Source of the DNA: Punica granatum
Lineage: Eukaryota > Streptophyta > Magnoliopsida > Myrtales > Lythraceae
Length of the DNA stretch: 64,000 nt
Assembly (NCBI RefSeq): GCF_007655135.1
Contig: NC_045128.1
Span: 20,678,811-20,742,810, forward strand
Reading direction: 5' to 3'
Part shown: positions 22,626 through 35,328 of the stretch, piece by piece
How the letters are laid out: every line of letters begins with the position of its first letter
Position numbering within the stretch: the first letter of the stretch is position 1
Notes under the pieces: model-generated
Seen by the model: only the letters and a program-made list of their open reading frames with translations
What the model was told of the DNA's origin: nothing
Databases searched by the model: none
Made by a program: the position numbers and the translations under genes

Positions 22626-25600
22626 TGTCAGCACCCCATTTTGGCCCACCGGCTTCTTACACGAGAATCCCCAACCAAAGCTCGGGTTACTATTCATCAC
22701 CAGACAATCAGAGGCGAACATGCGGGCACGGAGACATGAATTACTGGAGAAAAGCAGGGTGCACTAGAAAGGCGGGGGAGAGCCGTCAGAAGAACAGACA
22801 AACAAGGAACCCCGAAAACAGCGGAGCCGGCATTGTGGCACTATTCATCATCGAATCACTGAAACACCGAAAGGTGCCCAATATGAGACTCTAAAAATCC
22901 CTCTCAGTGTCAAAATGACCAACGACACGTCCGGGCGCGTCCCGGAGGCATCCCGCTTAAGCCAAGACACCCTCGATCTCTCACGGGCGCCTTTTCTGAC
23001 GGGGCCCCCGGGGCCTGATCCACTGAAAAGTAAACGGCACCCCAAAACGGGCCTACAAGCACCCATGGACCACTAGGGTCAGGGAACAAGCTTCAAATGA
23101 CTTTTCGGAACTCTACAGGGTTTCCCGAGGGACGTTTCAATGGTAGCGAACGCCTCCCGACGAATCTTCGGGGCACATTCACAGAAAACAGAGATCACAG
23201 CGGTCCCCGAACACCTCAAGACATTCGGGAAACACTGAAAAAGCCCCGATCACAAGTCCCTAGGTCTCTCCCGGGGCAACGGTCTTCGGTCGAGGACGAC
23301 GAGCCAACGATCCCCCGCGAGGCAAAAGGGTCGCCGAAACGAGCAGGGCAAAACCGACTCTCGAGGCGCCGAGCCACCTGAACATTCGTTCACATGACAT
23401 ATGGCGATATTGGGTTCATTCAAATCCTCTTCGTGCAAGCATTCCAAATCTATTAATTAATTGGGCATCGGAGATCGGACGCGCGTTCAATCAAGTCTCG
23501 AGCTTTTCCCGGCTTTTCTCTTATTCGAATGGGACCCACAGCTTAGCCAAGCCAAGCCACCAAGCCGCGGCTCAACCCCAAGCCACGGCTCAATCCCTCA
23601 AGCCGCGGCTCAGCCGCAATTAGCCACGGCTAATTCCCCATGGCCGGCGGCTCAAAGCTCCCCCCCACCAAAAATTCAAATTTCTCTTACACATCCATCA
23701 CTTCCTATCATCCATCCATCACTCCATCTCTTCCCCTTTGCTTTCCCCACACTCAACATGACCCAAACCCCATCCTAATCTCCCTCCAATTTTCGGCAGC
23801 CCCCTATTAGCCTCAAAATCATGATTAACTTCACTTAACCGAACTATTAGAGCCTCCTATAAGTTCCCATTCATCATTAGACTTAATCACTTCTTCCACT
23901 TCACTCTCTCTCAAGCCAATCTCTCTCCAAAAACCTCTCAAACTCCAGCCACCTCCCTCATTTCCGTCCAGCCTTTCCTAAGGCCGAAACCGGCCAAAAT
24001 CACCGGAAAACCACCCGGTATTCCGGTAACCACCCAACCCGACTTAAACCAAAAATCATCAAACTTCCTAGCCTACATATTTCCCACCCCTTAAGTCCAT
24101 TTCCGGGCTTAGTTTTTCTATTTGAAGCCTCCATCATCGCGTTCTGCCCGCACGAAGAATTGGGTCCCGAGACCGTTACCGAGTGCACACCGGACCTCCA
24201 CGCGTGCCGTTTCACTCCACCACCTTGGCGAGTCGTGCCATCACGTTCAAAGGGTTCCTCACAACCCTCACCCTCCCCCGTGAAGAGGTGGTCACGATCT
24301 GAGGGCCGATCCACCGTGCACAACCACCGTTTCATCGTTTTCTTCCTTACCGAGCTTTTTGTATTTTTACCGAACTTTCTCTCGCTGTTTAGGGCTTGTC
24401 TAGGGCTTGGCACGTTCGGGACTACACACGAACGTCTAGATCCGTCCCTTAGCAGTCCAACGAGCCCGATCTTGCATCGTGCCGTGGCCGGAGCTAGCGT
24501 GCCGACCCCGTTCTTCCCGAGTTGCCACGGCTACCTCCTCTCGGGTTCCTCAACCCGTAACGCCTAAGCCGAGTCTTGCGACTCCCACGGCCGCTTCCCC
24601 GACTCTTTTCCTCGTGCAACGAGGCTAGGTAACATTCCTCTACAACTTAGAGAAGCTAGGATCCTTAATCTTTGCTTGTATGAAGTGTTTATACGGTTTA
24701 AAGAACTCGAATGCACGAAAGTTTATATTTTACGTTTAGATCCGTGAACCCCATGCACATCCATGCAATGTACGTCCACTATATTTCCTTTGTATGACCA
24801 TGCCGTGTCCATATGATGCATGAGCATGTGTGCCACGATAGGAAGTGGCTCGGATCCGGATGGGAGAGGCTCTCTTGGCCATGGTTGGGCCACGGGATTC
24901 ACGGCCTAGTCTTTAGGGAGGAACTCGTGAGCTCCCTTGGCTTACCTTGGGCTAGGGCAGTCTCTCTTTTCCCGAATCGAGTTGATTCCTACGTCCCTTT
25001 ACCGTTAATCACACGTAACATGTTAGCATGACGGGAAATGATCCGAATCGGGGCCGAAGAAATCCTCCCGACCCGTGTGAGTCACGGAAGCTCACGGCCA
25101 TCCTTGGTGGAATGTGGCCGAGAGCTTCTTTGGACCACACAAGTTTGAGAGGCTTTCTTCCACTTCGAGACGGGCCGATTCCCGTGTTTTATCCATTTCA
25201 TTATTATTTGAGTCGATGCCGTATTGTTGTTTCCATTTAAATGCCTCGTTCGTGTGTGTTTGTACGATTTTATATGATTATGACCATGGCTAAGACGTGA
25301 TTAAACGAAGGGAATGATCCGGAATCTAGGAAGGAGAGCTCTTGAAGGGTTCGGCCATGCCAAGGAACCCACGGCCATCCCCTTGCAATAGGGGGCGCGA
25401 GGCTCCTTGGTATGCCCGAAGCCTTTGGGCTCTCCTTTCCTTGAGGCCGCTTGATTCCCGCACATTACTCCTAAGTCTATCGCGAAATTAGCTAAGATTG
25501 TTTGTTGATTTCATGAATATGATGTTTTTGAATGTCTCACGTGTTATTCGTGTAAATCGGTGTCGCGTTGATGTCGATCTAATAAAACATATGTTATTCT

Positions 25601-27837
25601 CATGTGTATGTTATTTGTTGCATGCAAGGGGCGATTAGGAACGACGTGAAAGACCCACCGAAACTCGAATCGGGTCAAGGAGTATTTGGACATTCATCCT
25701 TGAGAGGTGGCCGAATCATCCGTGACCTCCTTGGAGTCTCGGTTGGTCCCTCCATTATTCCGAAATCGATCCTTGGAATTGTTCGTAATTACGCTTCCTT
25801 TTAATCGTTGTTTACGCGTTTATTACTTATTAGACGTTATATCCGGATGTCAACCGTCAAAAGCGTAACCACGACATGAAATAATAAATATCGAAGAATC
25901 TCACAAACGGGATAAACGGGACGTATCATTCGGCTAATTAAACCACTTGGACTAAATAATCGGATGAATTGATTATTAATTCGTAAACGCATCGATGATT
26001 CACGGAACGGCGGGGATGCTCTTTTCCTTAAAAGATCACAATTTCAAAACATCGACATACGTGACACGAATAGGATCGGTGTCTAGCGAGTACTCGCGTG
26101 CTATGACTCAAGTCCGGGCCCAATTTGAGGCGGCTCGAGTCGAGACGCGCGAGTTCTTTTTAGACCCCTTCGTGTGACGCGATCTTCAATTTGCATACAA
26201 ACATCACAATTTTATTATCCAAGGGCATAATTGTCATTCCGTGATTCACCGATACCCTAGGCGTTAGGAAGTTAGAAACACATCGATCTAAAAGGGCAAC
26301 CCGTTCGGGCGCGAGTTTCATTCGCACGGCCCATTCCGTTCACTTTCGGTGTTTCTATGTTCCTATCGTAGATTTGGTGGTGAACATTTTATTTCGGTTA
26401 CGAAATACGAAGAAGCGGATTAATCATGTACCTGACTTAAACGAACATTAGATAATGGTAGGTGGAATATTAGATTCCAATCTAGAGTCAAAATACGAGT
26501 TTGGCTAATTCAGTGAAACCATACTGTCACTATACATAATAAAGTCTTAAAACAAACTCACACACATAGTTGACCTAGAACCATATTCTAGCCCACCATC
26601 TATGTTTGCCTAGGTTAGATACATTGTTTGGTAATCAACCCCGGTCAATAACTGATTAAATCACGTACACTCGACTTAATACACCACTTGTCTGTATTCA
26701 CCTTTATTCGTCAGTTGTTGTCTGTTTTCATCAGTTTTATTAGTTTTCTTCTGTTTTCCATTTGCTTTTGCTGATTTGTTGCGGTTCGGGTCCGAGCCCA
26801 TAGGTTACGTGTTGCACGGGGTCCAACGCCCCAAATCACCAAACACGAGGTCCAACGCCTCCTAACTCACTGAGTGCGTGTAACCCGAGTGCGGAATGGG
26901 ATCTAGCCTCGAGTCACCATCATACTCCAAATATGGCCTATGTGGAAGGCAATTTGGATTGGATGTGTGAAACGTGTTTAAATATCACCCGGGAGCTCAA
27001 TCGGTCCAACGGTTACAGTGGGAACTAATCGGTTCTCCTACAAACCGTCGGTTCGATTGGACCCGACCCCCCGCTTTTTGAGCCCGCGTTGCCTTAATTT
27101 ATTTGTCGGTCATTCAAAACACACGGTGAGCCGGAGCAGAATATTGGCCCAATGCAAACCGATCGGGGATCCATTTACTTATTCAGTTACACTTTGTAAT
27201 TATTCGAGAGAACATTGTGAGGATTTTACTTGTATATTCACTCATTCACTTGTAAGGATCCCCGATCGGCGAGCGAGAGGTCCGAGTGTCGAACCGGTCA
27301 AGTTGGTCTATTAATGCCTAGAGACGAGTAAGCCCGAATAATCGCGGTTTCGGTTCACGCAGGGAGTCAACCGCTGTGGTTTGACAAACTGTAAACGTTA
27401 GGATAGTGAACCGATTCCTCGACGCACGAGCCTACTTATCTTATGGATTCTTGGCCCAACTTGATCAATTCATCAAATTTACGGTGTCAAAACGAGCGTG
27501 TCAAGTGCAACCCTAAATCACGCGGTAAATAAACAAAACGGCATGCCTAGCAAACTAGAGTACCGAAAGGGCGTGCGGGATATAGGACCGCATGTAATAG
27601 AACCCCCGAATTCGGAATTTCTGGTTCCATATGACCATTGCCTTAGCATTTAGGTGTACCCCGTACCCCTAGACCCGGGCGACTCAACGGCCCTCGACCT
27701 ACGGGTCGTAAACAGTAAGTGGCGACTCCTTCTCACGTGCGTCCGTCGCGCGTCCCCAGGAAGGTGGACACTCCTGAGCCGCGTTGCATAGGCTTCGTGC
27801 ATGCGTGCCCCGACGAGATTAAATTCGTGTGCGCACA
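22626..27837 (+). mobile_element. Element A1 5' LTR, family A, 5,212 bp
   Basis: Complete LTR from TGTCAGCACCCC to GTGTGCGCACA, followed after GCT by a primer-binding site, so it is a 5' LTR. It is collinear with the element C 3' LTR. It contains a TATAAG box at 23858, the GCTAG-GTAAC motif at 24624-24633, and a CGACC-TACG-GGTCG hairpin (27695-27708) just before a TGGCGACTCC 10-mer at 27720-27729. It was inserted into fragment D (left flank GGCCT). The other end of A1 is not recognised in the window, so a target duplication cannot be tested. No gene is evident within it. Confidence 0.92.
23858..23863 (+). promoter_or_regulatory. TATA box of element A1 5' LTR
   Basis: TATAAG in the same context as in the element C LTR, about 1.23 kb from the LTR start and far upstream of the LTR end. 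That predicts a very long R-U5 leader. Confidence 0.5.
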
Positions 27838-27840
27838 GCT

Positions 27841-27858
27841 TGGCGACTCCACTGGGGA
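27841..27858 (+). promoter_or_regulatory. Primer-binding site of element A1
   Basis: TGGCGACTCCACTGGGGA begins three bases after the LTR end. The site matches the plant Ogre-type site TGGCGACTCCGCTGGGGA, which I recall as complementary to the 3' end of a tRNA-Arg, except for one G-to-A change. It would prime minus-strand DNA synthesis. Confidence 0.88.
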
Positions 27859-28440
27859 AACTTAGAGGGTTCGGGCTCGATTCCGTTTGTTTGCTTGCAT
27901 GTTTATTTACCACTTTCTGTACATTTATTTTCAAGCACATTTATTTCTTGCATTTGCATCGCACCATTCTAGCGGGTTCTTAGGTACCTTGTCCGAAATC
28001 CCACGGCACCAAAATAGGAAGCTAGGTTAGTCAGAGGTTCCGAGTAAGGGAACGGATCGAGTCGGCTATGCCACCGAACCGGCCCCCAAAGATCCTCGCT
28101 CGATTTCAAGGAATTCACACCCTTGTATCGGGAGCCCCCATCCCTAGTTAGCGGTTATCCCAGTAGCACCGAAAACCATGCATACACAGGGACCGTTATG
28201 CTGGACCCATCTTTGCCTCCATGCCGTCAACCGACCCAAACGTCGACTCTTTGAGTCGGCCTGTAGTTTTTCTTTAGGACGGGCATTTTGTTGGTTTGTA
28301 AGAAAGAGTGATGTATACTGTAAAGAACACGACTATAGTTTATCTTTCCGCACTGCATGCATTATTTCCGAAAAATTTAGGGCATTACATTGATTTGATT
28401 CTTAAGGCATTAAGTCGACATCTCCTCCATCTAGGTAAGG
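27859..28440 (+). other. Leader of element A1 between PBS and ORF1
   Basis: Untranslated leader of about 580 bp, collinear with the B2 leader. Both share GGTTCCGAGTAAGGGAACGG and AAAGATCCTCGCTCGATTTC. It ends CTAG-GTAAGG immediately before the ORF1 ATG, a good splice-donor match. No gene is seen in it. Confidence 0.7.
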
Positions 28441-29537
28441 ATGGACCACCCGGCTCCCGGTCTCAGACTCGAAGCGATCACACCACCAAGGCAAGATATC
28501 ATGCGCATCTGGAGGACTCTCCGACCGGTGGATCGCGTCTTCATTCAAAGCATCATCGGAGATATGGTCATGTTCACGGAAACTCCGGTGGATTGGATCT
28601 TCTTGAGGACCGCCATGGAGTTTTGGGACCCCGAACATGCAGTATTCAACTTTCAGGGGACGGAGTTGGCACCCACAATCGAAGAGTACACGGCGCTCAT
28701 CCAGAGGCCCACGCCCAAGACCCAAGGCATCTTTGTGCCCAACCCGTTCGCGACCATTCGGAGTCAGCTCTCCAGCCTCCTCGGCATACCCACCCAAGAA
28801 ATCCACCAAGAGCTTCATCAAGGATGGGACCACGGCATCAGGATCGCATGGCTCTCCGACTGGACACTCCTCCTCGCATTGACACCTTCGACGGCATCCT
28901 ATCAGCGCGACGCGTGTCACGGATTCCTGCTCTTGGTCTTCGGCACTCTCTTGTTCCCGTACTCGCCGAACCTCATTGACGGGGCTATAGCCCAAGTCGT
29001 CCTCCAAGCGGAGGGAGGCCATAGTTACATGGAGGCTTTGTTAGCCGAGACCGTACGGTCTCTAGACTATGTTAGAGAGGTTCGGCGAGGCAGGATGAGA
29101 GGATCCCCGCATCTACTGCAGATTTGGCTTCTCGCGCACGTCCGTCCCTTTTGCTCGTCACATCCTTTCTCCTACATCACTGACGAGCGTTCGCTGATCG
29201 AGCGCCTAGTACCGGTCATCCCACCTCCCGAGCACAACTTCTCAGAATGGAGGCACTTTTGGCGAGAATTGATGCCCGCACGGTTCTTATGGGTCGCTCG
29301 ATAGAATCCCGGCGGCCCCATGATCACGGGATGTCCCAGAATTGTGGGAGTTCCTCTTCTTAGCCACTTGGGGAGCACACTCGTATTCCCCGGCCTGGTA
29401 ATCAGACAACTCGGCGGCTTACAGGACATTCCCGCCGAGGCGGACCGCCTACCCTACCGCATCCAGTGGGCCGACTCTACATCCACGGCCCTCGCAAGAT
29501 TCCTATAGATTCGGAAGAGCGTAACCGGAGACTGGTC
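28441..29537 (+). pseudogene. Element A1 ORF1 (DUF7745/PMD-like protein), broken and truncated
   Basis: This is the extra ORF that Ogre-type elements carry upstream of gag. The protein begins MDHPAPGLRLEAITPP and has the family core: the W..RTAMEFWDPEHAVFNF line, the PTIEEYTALIQ motif, DACHGFLLLVFGT, SLDYVREVRRG and RQLGGLQDIP. I associate this pattern with DUF7745 and the plant mobile domain group; the assignment is from pattern memory. A TAG at 29302 replaces the Trp of B2, and a second TAG lies at 29506. The coding sequence ends at about 29538, where family B LTR sequence begins, so the coiled-coil C-terminus and all of gag-pol are absent. Confidence 0.88.
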
Positions 29538-32500
29538 TGATGGAATTATGGCAAACGAAGTTCACACTACATTGCCCTGAAAACTCCAGCGGACATTCGC
29601 AATTGGGCAAAACAGACAGCAAAACCCTTCACGGTTTCCCGAGTAACCTCCGAGGGGCACAAAAGGCCATTTTCAGTGAAAATCCATATCCGGAGGTCCT
29701 CTTTGGGGAAACTTGACGCCGGATGCTTACCTTACACAATGCTAGCCTTCTCAAGGCTCAATGTGGAATTGTCGGAATGAATCACACAACTCATCTAGAC
29801 CCCTCGAGCAGTGCTTTAAGGGTCTCAGATGCACTTTTCATATCCTTAGAGGCCCAATCTCAGCAAACAGAGATCGCAGTAATCTCCGGATCGCCCAAGA
29901 AACTCAGAAAGCAATCTGAGAAATCCAGTTTCGGCCTCCTAGGACATCTCCAGCTCCATATTTGTATTTACCGGCTTAAGGGACAAGGGCCCACGTAATT
30001 TGACAATTTATGTCAAAATGACCGACGTGGGATGCAGATACAAGATATGCTGTCAGAAGTGGGTAACCTCGCTCTGAATGCATAAAAGGAGCAAAACCGG
30101 CTTCCAAGCCTCATACAGACATTTGGCAATTTCTCACGGAAAATGCCAATCTCGGACTCATTAAATCCATTTCCTCGCGTATATCGATAATTCGACGTTC
30201 AATTCAAACCACGAACTTCGAATGCGCGATCAATCGAGACCCGAGCTTTTTCCCGGTTTCTCCTCTTCGGTCGTGGGACCCACGGGCTATTCAAGATGAG
30301 TCACCCTTTACTCTAGAAGCTTCTTCTTCTTCTTCAATGCAAGAAGCCAACTTGCACTCTTGCTTGAAAATATCCAAGAGTTTGAAGACAACACTCAAGC
30401 CTCCATCAATGCTCATCAATGCTCATCAATGTCTTATCTCTTCTTCATTAATGCAATGGAAGAGGATGAGGCTTGATATTTTCTAAGCATGGGGGTTAAG
30501 AGCACTTGCTTTTGCTAATTGTGTCATTAGCTTTGCCTATAAATGGCCCAAAAGTGATTAAGATAATCACCTCTCCTCTTACACACTCTCTCCAACCTTT
30601 CTCTTTCAAGAAATCCTCTCAAACTCCATAGTCAAGAACACTCAAGAACCAGAAAACTTCAGCACTTAGAAGGAAGAGAAAAGAAAACCGAAAAGATCAA
30701 AAGAGAGCCTTGAGTTCTTAAGTCGGAAGCCGATGTTCATCATCCCGACTTAAGCTCAAAATTTCTCAAACTTCATATCCCACTCATTTTGGACCCATGG
30801 AGTTCATTGGTGAAATTGGTTTTTCCATTTGAAGTCTTTAAATTATTGTTTCAGGTCAAATAGTGCATTTCGGGTGAAATCGCAACTCTCGGGTGAATAG
30901 TGACCCGCCAGCGCCAGCCGCGCGCACGCCGAGCATCCTTTGCACCCGAGCATCCTTCCAAGCGTTCAACCGAGTCACCCGACTCTCGAACACTTTCCCG
31001 ACTCTTTCCTCGTATCCCGAGGCTAGGTAAATCACTCTTGACTTAGAGGAGTTAGGGCTTTTTATATTTTTGCATGGCTATGGAGTATTATGGTATTTTA
31101 TGCATACTTAACTTGCAAGACTTAACTTTTATGCAATTTTATGTTATATTATGCATGTGTATTACCTTATAACTTGCTAGCATGTCGGAAAAAGGTTTGG
31201 ATTGTTGTTTGGAAGACCATCCCGACCCGGAAATGGCAAGTGAGCTCACGGCCAAGTCTCTAAATGGGATGGCCGAGACTTGAGTTGCTCTTTTCGGGTT
31301 AAGATTGGTCTCCTTAGCCCGATCCAAGTTATTTTCCGAGTTTATTTTGTTGTTCTTGCATGCATGAAGCCGGTATTAATTTATCGATCCCTTAAATAAC
31401 ATGTTTGTGAATGTCTGCATGTTTAAATGAGTTAATCAAATCATGGTAATACCGGCTTTTGTCAAAACGTGTTATTCATGATGTTTGATGTTTGAGCATG
31501 CGAAAAATGATTAAACCAAGACAAGGAAATTCTTTGTGATTTGAATCGAGCCATGAGAGTATTCGACCATCTTTGACAAGGTGAAGCCGAGGGCTTCTTG
31601 GCCCTTTTTGGATCAAGAATGATTTCCTTATTTCGAGTTTAATTCATTTCTCGGATTGTACGAAAGTGTAATTTCGATATTTCCACGATTCCCATGTTAA
31701 AACATCGATTACATGTCTTTTCAAAACAAAACATGCATGGATTCAGGTATCGTTGACTCATTCGGGTCCATTCGGTTACGAGGGTAGTTTCGGTCATTGG
31801 ACCAAATATCCTCGATCCTTACGGATTCGTGTTGGTCGCCGAATCACGAATCGTTTTCACAATTAAAGTATTCGGCAATAACCTTAAGTATTAATTCCAC
31901 GAACGGGTTAATCGGGACGTTCACACGGTTAATTCATTCCATTTAAATAACTTTGCACGAATTGGACATTAATTTGTGACTCGCGTCGACGAATTACAAA
32001 ACGGTGTTAATGCCCTTTTCAAAACCCTCATACTTTCAAATCCTTATTGTGTTGTTCTCCTTTTCTGAAAACAAATTTTCAAATCAAGGGCAAGAACATC
32101 ATTTCGTGATTCGCCGACATCCTAGCGCAGTTTAAGATGTTAGTTGGGTATTCTGTATCAAAATACAGTTATCGGACTAATCATTTCACTCGACTTAACC
32201 AAATCCTAGAAAATGGTTAGGCGGAACTCTAGGTTCCAAATCTAGAGTCAAAATACAAGTTTGGATCAATTCAGTGGTAATTCAGTGTCACAACACCGAA
32301 TCACTATAAAAGCAATCTACACACATAATATTCGATTCTCTTTTCCAAATTTCCAACAAAAGCAGAATACTAAAACATTGGCACGTGTTTGATTGCTTAG
32401 CATATGGCATTTGCTTGCAAAAACACTTTTGGATTAATAAACTTGTTAATCCACGTACATTCGGTAAATACAAAACACCTTGTCTGTTATTAACATGTTG

Positions 32501-33401
32501 CGTGTTATCTTTCCGCACTTGTTTGCCATACGGGTCGAGCTTGATCCCTAGGCCGAATAATATTAGGGGTCAACACCCTAATCATCGAGCACAGGGTTCA
32601 ACGCCCTAATCAACACTCATAGGGTCCAACGCCCTATTCAGTGAGAGCGTCCATTGAATTTCAGTTCTTCGGTCTTTTTCCCTAAACTCACGGTGAGTTA
32701 GAGTGGAATAATAACCGAACGCGAGTCGACTGGAATTCGGCCATTTGTAATTTGTATTTATTGTTTTCGAGAGCATTGTAAGGATTTTATTTTGTACATT
32801 TATTCTGTAAGAATTCCAGTCGGTGAGCGAACGGTCCGAGAGTCGAATTAATCGAATCGGTCTAATGCTTGCCCAGATACAAGTAAATCCAAGAACTCGC
32901 GGTTCTGGTTCACGCAGGGATTCAACCTCCATGGTTCGATGAACTGTAACGCAAGATTGTGAACCAATTCCCCGACACACGGGTTTACTTCTCTCTCAAC
33001 TTCTCCACCGACATCGTTTAATTCATCGAAGTTACGGTGTCAAAACGTGTGAGCCGAGTGCAGCCTAATTCATGCGGTAAATAAAACAAAAATGCAAGCC
33101 TAGCAAACCAGAGTATCGAAAGGGCGTGCGGGATATAGGCCCGCACGTAACATGAACCCCCGAACACGGATTTTCCGGTTCCGCACAGATCAATGCCTTA
33201 ACGACAAACTAGGTGTTCCATACCCCTAGACTCGGGTAACTTATCCGCCCTCGACCTATGGGTCGTAAAATGATAAGTGGCGACTCCTTCTCTCACGCGT
33301 GTCCGTCACGCGTCCCCACGGGAAGGTGGACACTCCCAAGCCGCGCGATCCAAAAGCGCGCAATGCGGGCCCCGACGAGAGTCCACATTCGGGTCCGTAC
33401 A
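29538..33401 (+). mobile_element. Element B1 5' LTR, family B, left-truncated
   Basis: Family B LTR missing its first roughly 600 bp. It starts at GTCTGATGGAATTA, which corresponds to about 49424 of the B2 LTR, and ends GGGTCCGTACA at 33401. It carries TATAAAT at 30538, the GCTAG-GTAAA motif at 31022-31031, a short CGCCAGCGCCAGCCG stretch (30905) where B2 has an expanded minisatellite, and TGGCGACTCC at 33278-33287. It lacks a block of about 210 bp that B2 has at 52632-52842 and the solo LTR has at about 4531-4735. The left truncation lies exactly where A1 ORF1 stops, so the junction is a deletion or recombination scar rather than a clean insertion. Confidence 0.88.
30538..30544 (+). promoter_or_regulatory. 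TATA box of element B1 LTR
   Basis: TATAAAT upstream of GGCCCAAAAGTGATTAAG, at the position equivalent to the solo and B2 LTR boxes. Confidence 0.5.
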
Positions 33402-33404
33402 GCT

Positions 33405-33422
33405 TGGCGACTCCACTGGGGA
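33405..33422 (+). promoter_or_regulatory. Primer-binding site of element B1
   Basis: TGGCGACTCCACTGGGGA, identical to that of A1, three bases after the LTR end. Confidence 0.88.
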
Positions 33423-33635
33423 CATACTTAGTGGATTCAGGCTCGATCCGTTTGCTTCCTTGCATATTTATTTATCGCTTTCTGTACATTTACTTTTCTT
33501 GCACATTTACTTTTCTGCACTCGCATTGCATCATTCTAGTGGATTTAGGTACCAAATGCCTGAAATCCCACGGGCACCAATCTAGGAAGCTAGGTTAGTC
33601 AGAGGTTCCGAGTAAGGGAACGGATCGAGTTGGCT
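33423..33635 (+). other. Leader of element B1 with internal deletion
   Basis: The first 210 bp match the A1 and B2 leaders up to GGAACGGATCGAGT. The sequence then jumps at about 33635 into ORF1 codons that in B2 lie about 500 bp further on (AATAGGAGACCTACCATT near 55035). The rest of the leader, the splice-donor-like site and the ORF1 start codon are therefore gone. Confidence 0.75.
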
Positions 33636-35023
33636 CATCATAGGAGACTTGCCATTACTCGCTGATTCCCCCATTGACTGGACCCTACTCAGAACTGCTA
33701 TTAGTTTTTGGGACACTCAGCGGGCCGTATTCAGCTTTCAGGGGTCAGAGTTAGCTCCCACAGTAGAGGAGTACGCGGCACTCATTCAGCGACCCATGCC
33801 GACCCTCGACATCGTGGCGCCCAACCAGTTCGCCACGATACAGAGTAGACTCGCCATCCTCTTAGATCTCCGCGACGAAGAAATTCGTCTTGAGCTTCAG
33901 CATGGATGGGAGCATAGCGTTAGGACCGCATGGCTCATAGACTTCATACATGTTCGTTCTCTCAATGCCGGGGGAGAATCGTACCAGCGTGACGCCTGTC
34001 ACGGGTTCCTCTTGCTCATCTTTGGGACCATCCTATTCCCCCACTCGTCGAACCTCATAGACGGGGCACTTGCCCAAGTCATCCTCCAAGTGGTAGGAGG
34101 CCGTAGCTATGTAGAAGCCGTCTTGGCTGAAACCATTTGGTCTCTTGACTATGTACGAGAGGTTCGACGTGGTAGAATGAGAGGAGCTCCGCATCTTCTT
34201 CAGATTTGGCTCCTCGCACACATCAGGCCGTTCTGCTCATCACATCCCTTTTCCTACATTCTTTGACGAGCGTTCGCTCATCGCTCGCCTACTTCAAGTG
34301 TTTCGGCCCTCCGATCGCGACTACACCGATTGGATCCAGTTCTTCAAGAGACTCACCCCGGCACAGTTTTTGTGGGCTGCTCGCTGGAATCCCGGTGGAC
34401 CCATGACCATTGGATGCTCTTCAGTCATAGGATTTCCTCTGATCAGTCACTTAGGGAGCACACTTGTTTTCCCAGCCCGAGTCATCAGACAACTTGGCGG
34501 CTTACAGGATATTCCTAGAGAGGCAGATCGCACTCCACACCGCTTCATGTGGACGGATATTATAACTTTACTTCTAGATAGGGTTCTGCGGATTAGAGAA
34601 GTTCAACGTTTATGGAACACGCGCACCGTTCAAGAGCTCTATTTCCCGGAGCACCCTACCGACGACGAACGAGCTTTCTCAGCTACCGTAGCATATGTGG
34701 CGCAATTCCATCCACAGGGACTCACACCCGTTCGTCGACGACATTTGCCGCGGATTCCTCACGCACCGCATGCAGACATTCCAGACGCGGAGAGCTCAAT
34801 CCAAGGAGTCATGCGCACAGAATTGCAGTCCATCAGAGAAGAGCGAGATCGACTCCGTTGTGAGCTTGTGGATATTCGCGCAGAACTCACTGATCACAGA
34901 GAGCTTCAGAGCGAGTTGGCTCAGATTCGCGCACGCATAGCGAACCAAGACAGGGAGATAGCGCTTTTGAGCGCTATGCTGGACCGAGCGCGGGCAAAAG
35001 CTCGCAAGGTCTTTCATCCTTAG
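33636..35023 (+). pseudogene. Element B1 ORF1, N-terminally deleted and frameshifted
   Basis: Close relative of the intact B2 ORF1 (54921-56417). About the first 40 codons are missing because of the leader deletion. The first part reads to 34266 (DSPIDWTLLRTAISFW, PTVEEYAALIQ, DACHGFLLLIFGT). An inserted base near 34258 (CATTCTTTGACGAG against CATGTATCACCGACGAG in B2) shifts the frame, and the rest continues to the stop at 35023. The C-terminal roughly 60 residues (RTELQSIREERDRLRCELV onward) are charged and heptad-like, predicting a coiled coil. The function of Ogre ORF1 is unknown to me. Confidence 0.88.
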
Positions 35024-35328
35024 GTTTAGTTTGTTAACGCTTTTGCCCCGCACCGGACCCACACAGCGTTCACTCAGCTACGGGTTGTAATAGTTGGCGG
35101 TTTAATGTTTATGTTTCCTTTTCAAACAGACTGTCTTTATAAATTATAGAATATGAATCAAACTGATGTAATGGCATTAGTATTTTCAAACTTATGCACC
35201 TCATGCATTCATATACTGTCATTTATATTTTGAAGATAGTCAAAGCACTATAAGTACACTCATACACTTACGCATACAGGTACTAACAACTGGCGTCCCA
35301 TCGATATCCGACTCGTGCAAGAGTAAGG
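35024..35328 (+). other. ORF1-gag spacer of element B1
   Basis: Non-coding spacer of 305 bp, conserved with 56418-56722. It contains TACTAAC at 35281-35287, which matches a plant/yeast branch-point box, 42 bp upstream of the gag ATG. No ORF or RNA gene is recognised. Confidence 0.65.

Noticed and set aside
27841..27858. Part of a tRNA gene
   Set aside because: Only the 18-base complement of a tRNA 3' end is present, directly after an LTR, which is a primer-binding site and not a tRNA gene.
28308..28979. Overlapping frame of 223 codons rich in His and Arg in the other register over ORF1
   Set aside because: It is the shadow of A1 ORF1, whose frame shows clear homology to B1 and B2 ORF1.
32385..32609. 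Small conserved frames around GTTGCGTGTTATCTTTCCGC in the family B LTRs
   Set aside because: The block recurs in the LTRs near 3863-4057 (complement) and 53237-53455, but the frames differ in length and start, so the DNA is conserved as LTR sequence and not as a protein.
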